Assembly (NCBI GenBank): GCA_025355465.1
Contig: JANXZO010000044.1
Coordinates: forward strand, 16,816 to 80,815
Length of the DNA: 64,000 bases
Source of the DNA: Bacteroidales bacterium
GTDB lineage: Bacteria; Bacteroidota; Bacteroidia; Bacteroidales; FEN-979
Direction of reading: 5' to 3'
Of this stretch, positions 60,523-64,000 are shown in pieces. The position numbers were made by a program, and so were the translations under genes. Numbering within the stretch: position 1 is the stretch's first letter; every line of letters begins with the position of its first letter. The notes under the pieces were generated by a model. The model saw nothing but the letters and a program-made list of their open reading frames with translations. It was not told where the DNA came from and searched no databases.

Positions 60523-62421
60523 ATGAAAAAACTTTTATTCGCCGGCAAAGTGCCTGCCCTGACATTTCTACTGCTTGTGTTTCTTGCCGGAAGTTCACTC
60601 CGGGCACAAAACCAGTCAGTTCCGGTTCATCCTACTTCCGTTGGCACCGGCACCTACTGGGGACTTTCACGTCCGTTGCGCGACATTCCTCCTTTAACTG
60701 CGGAACAGATCCAGGCGCTGAAACAGAAATATACCAAACGTATCATGAACCCCGGCAAAGGAGAACGAACCTATCCGTTTGCCGATGTTGCACTTCCGAA
60801 AGGCGATGACGGCGCCTGGCAAAAAGAGATGGGAACACGCAACCTGTTTCGCAGTCCGCAGGTTAATTTTGAAGGACAGGAGGCCGCAAGTTTTCCATCC
60901 GACGACAACGGAACTGTAGGCAAATCGCATTACATGCAAACCGTGAACACCACCTATGCAATTTATGATAAAACGGGTACCAAGGTAGTCGGCCCTACCC
61001 CCATGAACAAGATTTTCGACACCGTGCCGGGCGCCAACCGCAACGACGGGGATCCGGTGATGCTGTACGATGAACAGGCCGACCGCTGGCTGGCTACAGA
61101 GTTCTCCGTACCCAAAGACGGCACCCCCAACTATATCCTGATGGCGGTATCACAAACCAACAACCCGACTGGAAAGTGGCATGTCTATTCGTTTGTGGCA
61201 GCAACCATGCCCGACTACCCCAAATTCGGTGTGTGGCGCGATGGGTATTATATGGGCGACAACAATGGCAACGGAACCAACGACACCTATGTTTATGAAC
61301 GTTCCAAGATGATTATCGGCGACAAAAACCCGCAGGTGGTGGGCTTCACCAATCCCAACCGGCCCGGCGGAACAGGAGGATTCAGAGTGGTACCTCCCCT
61401 GGACAACGACGGACCCTTCGCACCCGAAGGATCACCCGGCCTCTACATTGCCGTCAACGATGATGCGCAGAGCGGCACTACCGACCAGTTGTGGATCTAC
61501 GAGCTGGCCGTGAACTGGACGAACCTGACAGCCTCCACGTTCAGCCGTGTACAGCAGATTGATGTTCAGCCGTTCAACAATAATTTCGGCCCCGGGGAGG
61601 AGAATATCAGGCAAAAGAACGTTGACCGGAAACTTGATGCGGTACCGCAGATCATCATGAATGCACCCCAGTACCGTAACTTCGGGACCTACCAGACCAT
61701 CGTTTGCTGCCACACGGTAAATGTCGACCAGAAAGGAAGGGCCGGCATCCGGTGGTACGAACTTCGCAGAACCACCGGCAACTGGAGCATCCGTCAGCAA
61801 GGCACTTACTCGCCCGACACCAACAGCCGGTGGATGGGAAGCATCGTTCTGAACGGATCCAACACCATCGCCCTGGGTTACTCGGTATCCAGCAAGGGTG
61901 AATTCCCGGGGATCCGCTACTGCGGACAATCTGCCACCGCTTACCTGGCCGGCAACTCCACACTCGACATCACCGAAGATACCATCCACTCGGGAACTGT
62001 TTCGCAGAGCAATGAAAACCGTTGGGGCGATTATACCTCCCTCTCGGTTGATCCTGCGGACGACCTTACTTTCTGGTACACAAACCAGTACGCCACGGAA
62101 AATGGGCCCAAGACAAAGATCGCATCCTTTAAAATAACCGACCCTACCGGTGTGGCTCCGCCTGCCGAAACCCCGTCGCAGTATGTCTCCATATATCCGA
62201 ACCCGACCCGCGGACTTTTCCGGATCGTACCCCTGAAAGAGAGCGGGTCGACCCTGAATGTGATGGTCGAAGATCAGGCGGGAAAGATCATCCTGGTGAA
62301 AAAGTTCAACGGAAAAAAGGAGTATCCGATCGACCTCTCCCAGGCGGCACAGGGAATCTATAACATCGTCATCAAAACAGCAGACTGGAGCGAGACGAGA
62401 AGGCTGGTGATCCAGCGTTAG
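60523..62421 (+). CDS. Large secreted protein with T9SS C-terminal sorting domain
   Basis: A 632-residue exported protein. Signal peptide: MKKLLFAGKVPALTFLLLVFLAGSSLRAQ. The long central part (about 100-520) is rich in Asn, Gly and Thr with NDGDPVMLYDEQADRWLATEFS and WGDYTSLSVDPADDLTFWYTNQY, typical of secreted Bacteroidota proteins with a propeller-like repeat. The last 80 residues are a type A sorting domain: VSIYPNPTRGLFRIVP to LSQAAQGIYNIVIKTADWSETRRLVIQR. It is exported by type IX secretion and likely anchored on the cell surface. No catalytic motif is evident. Confidence 0.88.
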   Translation: MKKLLFAGKVPALTFLLLVFLAGSSLRAQNQSVPVHPTSVGTGTYWGLSRPLRDIPPLTAEQIQALKQKYTKRIMNPGKGERTYPFADVALPKGDDGAWQKEMGTRNLFRSPQVNFEGQEAASFPSDDNGTVGKSHYMQTVNTTYAIYDKTGTKVVGPTPMNKIFDTVPGANRNDGDPVMLYDEQADRWLATEFSVPKDGTPNYILMAVSQTNNPTGKWHVYSFVAATMPDYPKFGVWRDGYYMGDNNGNGTNDTYVYERSKMIIGDKNPQVVGFTNPNRPGGTGGFRVVPPLDNDGPFAPEGSPGLYIAVNDDAQSGTTDQLWIYELAVNWTNLTASTFSRVQQIDVQPFNNNFGPGEENIRQKNVDRKLDAVPQIIMNAPQYRNFGTYQTIVCCHTVNVDQKGRAGIRWYELRRTTGNWSIRQQGTYSPDTNSRWMGSIVLNGSNTIALGYSVSSKGEFPGIRYCGQSATAYLAGNSTLDITEDTIHSGTVSQSNENRWGDYTSLSVDPADDLTFWYTNQYATENGPKTKIASFKITDPTGVAPPAETPSQYVSIYPNPTRGLFRIVPLKESGSTLNVMVEDQAGKIILVKKFNGKKEYPIDLSQAAQGIYNIVIKTADWSETRRLVIQR

Positions 62422-62438
62422 CGTTAATCAATTCCGGA

Positions 62439-63914
62439 ATGAAGCGTGCAGCCGACCAGGTTGTTACAAGCAACGCCAATTCAGGGGCAGGGACTCTCCG
62501 TCAGGCTATTTCGGATGTAACTACAGGAGGTACAATTACCTTTAATCTGCCGGCAGGGAACGAAACAGTTACCATCGCTTCACAGCTGGTAATAAATAAA
62601 GCCCTGACGATTGACGGGGCAAATACAGCGGGCAGCGGGGTAGCAGTTACCGTCAAAGTCACGACTCCGGGCACATCGCCGTGGAGGGTATTCACAATTA
62701 ATGCTTCCGGATTTACAATAAACATACAAAACATGACCATGCTTGGCGGCAGCACAGGAGGTTCCTATGGCGGAGTGATGACTATTGGCTCAGGGACAAC
62801 CGTTTATCTGACCGGTATCACCATGTCAAACGGAAAATCTACTTACGGGGGCGGTGTTTATTTGACTGGCATTAACGCCAAACTCTATGTTTCAAATTCA
62901 ACCCTGAGCAATAACAGCGCAACAAGTATGCATGGAGGGTGGTGTTACAATGATCAATGCAGTGTTACAGTCAGCACAAGTACCTTCAGCGGAAATACCG
63001 CAGTTAACGGAGGCGGTATCTACAACAGCATAGGAAGCTGTTACCTCCTGAATTCAATTATCATAAACAATACATCCCCTTCAGGAGCCGATCTCTATAA
63101 TACTGGCGGATCCATGTATGCCTATTATTCCTGGTATAACGGCACGTCGGGAACCATCTCAACACAGGCCACTGCGCCAAATGTAACAACAGCTTATGTT
63201 TCAGGGGATCTCGGTGCCCTTGCAAATAACGGCGGCTCTACCAAAACCATGGCCGTAAGTTCGGCTTCAGCTGCTCCGGACAACGGTACTTTTGTGTATT
63301 ATAATGCAACCGACGGATATTATTTTCTGGATAACCAGGCATCACCGGTTTCACATAAACTGATTGCCTGGGCGACGAGTCCGACTGTGATCCCTTCCAA
63401 CAATATCACTACCGACCAGCGAACCGTAACCATCGGGAACCCTCCCACCATCGGCGCCTATTATCTGATACCGGTACACGTTGCATCAACAGGCGGAACC
63501 TCATCCGCAGACTATTACACACTGAAAGAGGCAGTCGACGCTATTAATGCCGGCACCCATCAGGGAGCTATCACCATCACCCTCAACGGACGCACAGTCG
63601 AAACAGCTTCCGTTGTTTTCAATGCCAGCGGAAGCGGGAGCGCTTCGTACACCTCAGTGAATATTTATCCCACAGCAACCGGACTCAGCATCAGCGGCAA
63701 CCTTGCGACTCCATTGATCGACCTGGACGGGGCCGATAATGTGACGCTCGATGGTAGAGTGAATGCAGCGGGAAGTTCAAAAGACCTGGTGATCACCAAC
63801 ACCGGCACATCATCTACTTCCGGGACTTCAACGATACGGTTTATCAATGATGCCTGTAGCAATACTCCGTTAGTTTTTAAGCGGCAATTCTACCCCATTC
63901 CAGCAGTTCTTTGA
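62439..63914 (+). pseudogene. Beta-helix surface protein, broken at the 3' end
   Basis: 491 codons that read as a parallel beta-helix adhesin or polysaccharide-binding protein: VTSNANSGAGTLRQAI (a CSLREA-like start), then GGGVYLTG, LSNNSATSM, SGNTAVNGGGIYNS repeats. It lacks a signal peptide, so the true N-terminus may be missing or deleted against the gene upstream, 17 bp away. Its last recognisable residues are RFINDACSN near 63865; the following text (TPLVFKRQFYPIPAVL) is foreign and stops at 63914, where an insertion element appears to enter. Confidence 0.75.
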
Positions 63915-64000
63915 CAATTTTCTGATTTTTCGCAGAGTTCGGGTTAATTGCGAACCTGCAAATAAATCGATCCAGCATCAAAGTGTTGTTAAAGAACGTT
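63868..64000. mobile_element. End of a probable insertion element truncating the beta-helix gene
   Basis: From about 63868 the sequence is foreign to the beta-helix reading. A minus-strand frame from the window edge ends at 63877-63879 and encodes the C-terminus of a protein. The left boundary is placed by loss of the beta-helix frame, so it may be off by a few bases. No target-site copy can be checked because the other end is outside the window. Confidence 0.55.
63877..64000 (-). CDS. C-terminal end of a probable transposase
   Basis: 40 codons read on the minus strand from the window edge and end with FAINPNSAKNQKIVKELLEW then GRIAA and a stop at 63877-63879. This looks like the C-terminal tail of an IS4-type DDE transposase, several of which end in a basic helix and ...GxIAA. 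Too little is present to name a family. Confidence 0.4.
   Translation of the reverse strand, partial: TFFNNTLMLDRFICRFAINPNSAKNQKIVKELLEWGRIAA

Noticed and set aside
1..64000. tRNA, rRNA or CRISPR array
   Set aside because: Gaps are short and none showed tRNA-like folds, rRNA text or spaced direct repeats.

Overview
The window looks like a chromosomal segment of a member of the Bacteroidota. The signs are a type IX secretion C-terminal sorting domain, Bacteroidota-style -7 elements (TAnnTTTG) upstream of many genes, little use of Shine-Dalgarno sites, and several typical Bacteroidota families (DUF6580 membrane protein, rhomboid pair, LysM-bearing Wzz). I cannot name the genus. I found no tRNA, rRNA or CRISPR array.

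Region 1 (1-14.2 kb, all minus strand) is an exopolysaccharide locus. It holds at least six glycosyltransferases (the last cut by the window edge), a Wzy/ligase-like membrane protein, a Wzx-like flippase, a Wzz-like chain-length protein carrying a LysM domain and a degenerate tyrosine-kinase-like ATPase, a short TolC-like protein, an initiating sugar transferase fused to a degenerate receiver domain, and a stand-alone response regulator.

Region 2 (14.3-24.2 kb) is housekeeping: uvrB, an endonuclease/exonuclease/phosphatase protein, two rhomboid proteases and mutL in one minus-strand run, then a DUF6580 membrane protein, a divergent amidohydrolase and a secreted protein of unknown function.

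Region 3 (24.3-58.6 kb) is the notable part, a large type II fatty-acid/polyketide-like cluster. It has the core seen in aryl-polyene/flexirubin loci: ketosynthase plus chain-length-factor-like partner, ApeI/FabZ-like hotdog protein, 4HBT thioesterase, LolA-like carrier, lipoprotein, MMPL exporter with acyltransferase, GT2 and an AMP ligase. It adds parts that core does not normally have: four radical SAM proteins with B12-binding-like N-termini, a CrtI-like oxidoreductase, a C45 Ntn acyltransferase-like protein, a BtrH-like acyltransferase next to its own ACP, an O-methyltransferase, two crotonases, a 3-hydroxyacyl-CoA dehydrogenase, a FabH-like KSIII with an altered active site, a malonyltransferase with a second ACP, and a 602-residue protein of unknown function. 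No FabG-type ketoreductase is visible; the dehydrogenase and crotonases could do the reduction and dehydration. A cyclised or otherwise radically modified polyene-like lipid that is exported and tailored is a reasonable inference, but the product is unknown.

Region 4 (58.7-64 kb) begins with decayed transposase fragments from several IS families, which bound the cluster. A large secreted T9SS-sorted protein follows, then a beta-helix protein that lacks a signal peptide and is cut near 63.87 kb by what appears to be another insertion element running out of the window.
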